From NCBI GenBank assembly GCA_003523945.1, contig DOFS01000119.1, forward strand, positions 1-7,555: a stretch of 7,555 bases of DNA. The letters are read 5' to 3'. A program made the translations under genes and the position numbers. Source of the DNA: Nitrospiraceae bacterium. GTDB lineage: Bacteria; Nitrospirota; Nitrospiria; Nitrospirales; UBA8639. Each line of letters begins with the position of its first letter. Positions within the stretch are counted from its first letter, which is position 1. The notes below the pieces were generated by a model, which saw only the letters and a program-made list of their open reading frames with translations, ran no database searches and was not told the origin of the DNA. Shown piece by piece: positions 7,275-7,555 of the stretch.

Positions 7275-7409
7275 AACTCACGATATCGCCAAATTATTCG
7301 CTGCCAATCATCACCCTTTCTCGCTAACACCCCCTCCATGACCCACCTTCTATCGTCTTTCCGGCGATTCGTCTCCCCCGCCAACTCACCATGCGCGTGC
7401 CAAGGAACT

Positions 7410-7430
7410 CCCTGCGTAAGGGCTTTTTTT
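7410..7430 (+). terminator. Probable intrinsic terminator downstream of the EAL gene
   Basis: CCCT (7410-7413) and AGGG (7419-7422) form a short stem around a GCGTA loop, followed after one C by seven T (7424-7430). The stem is only 4 bp, but the uninterrupted T-run directly after a GC-rich hairpin is the classical layout. It lies about 135 bases after the stop at 7274. I see no gene or clear element in 7275-7409, which is pyrimidine-rich. Confidence 0.45.
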
Positions 7431-7475
7431 GCGACCTTCGCATGATCTCAATACCCATCAAAGACGACAGAGCAA

Positions 7476-7503
7476 CCTGACGAAAACTGCCTGAAACGTC
7501 AGG
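7476..7503. repeat. Perfect 7-bp inverted repeat (hairpin candidate)
   Basis: CCTGACG (7476-7482) and CGTCAGG (7497-7503) are exact reverse complements separated by 14 bases. No T-run follows on either strand, so this is not a clear terminator. It lies between the T-run at 7424-7430 and the window edge and could be a regulatory site or RNA structure of the next transcription unit. Confidence 0.4.
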
Positions 7504-7515
7504 GATATCTAAAGA

Positions 7516-7551
7516 CCTGAGGAACCGGGAAGTCCTGGAAATCCTGGACCC
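7516..7551. repeat. Short 9-base periodic stretch at the right edge
   Basis: Four degenerate 9-base units each start with CC: CCTGAGGAA, CCGGGAAGT, CCTGGAAAT and CCTGGACCC. On the minus strand, one frame that enters from outside the window reads Gly-X-Y-like triplets (GFP, GLP, GSS, GL) and stops at 7509. No start codon supports a + strand gene here. The stretch is too short to call coding. Confidence 0.3.
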
Positions 7552-7555
7552 CGAG

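Noticed and set aside
7340..7554. Minus-strand frame open for about 70 codons from the right edge
   Set aside because: The translation is Arg/Ser-rich without recognisable motifs and runs through the terminator T-run; it is likely chance openness.
7481..7555. + strand frame at the right edge reading LRNREVLEILDPE
   Set aside because: It looks protein-like, but no ATG, GTG or TTG occurs between the stop at 7478-7480 and the window edge, so no gene start can be supported.

Overview
The window holds the 3' end of one very large gene, two complete genes and two short non-coding stretches, all on the + strand. Base composition is moderate to slightly high GC (estimated by eye). The proteins are of Gram-negative type: a giant cadherin-like surface protein, a hybrid sensor kinase and a c-di-GMP enzyme. 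From memory, this combination occurs in environmental bacteria such as Nitrospirota, Planctomycetota and some Gammaproteobacteria. I favour a Nitrospira-like or comparable environmental host but cannot fix the taxon from the sequence.

Layout. Positions 2-2686 encode the C-terminal 894 residues of a repetitive cadherin/Big-type protein, open at the left edge. It ends in a Pro-rich stalk, a hydrophobic anchor and a Lys-rich tail. Its stop codon overlaps the start of the next gene (ATGA, 2683-2686). That gene (2683-5229) is an 848-residue membrane hybrid histidine kinase with sensor, PAS, HisKA, HATPase, REC and HPt domains. A 212-base gap (5230-5441) is rich in inverted repeats and may hold a terminator, an operator and a promoter. 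Positions 5442-7274 encode a 610-residue REC-GGDEF-EAL protein whose GGDEF domain has lost its key residues while its EAL domain looks intact. The last 281 bases (7275-7555) carry a likely terminator (7410-7430), a hairpin (7476-7503) and a short 9-base periodic stretch at the edge; no gene there can be supported.

Working model (inference). The giant protein is anchored in the envelope and translationally coupled to the kinase, which may read its state or a related periplasmic cue. Phosphate would pass His334 -> Asp636 -> His778 within the kinase, then to Asp90 of the REC-GGDEF-EAL protein, changing c-di-GMP breakdown and hence attachment or biofilm behaviour. Every component belongs to a known family. 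The possibly undescribed part is their arrangement as one surface-to-c-di-GMP unit.
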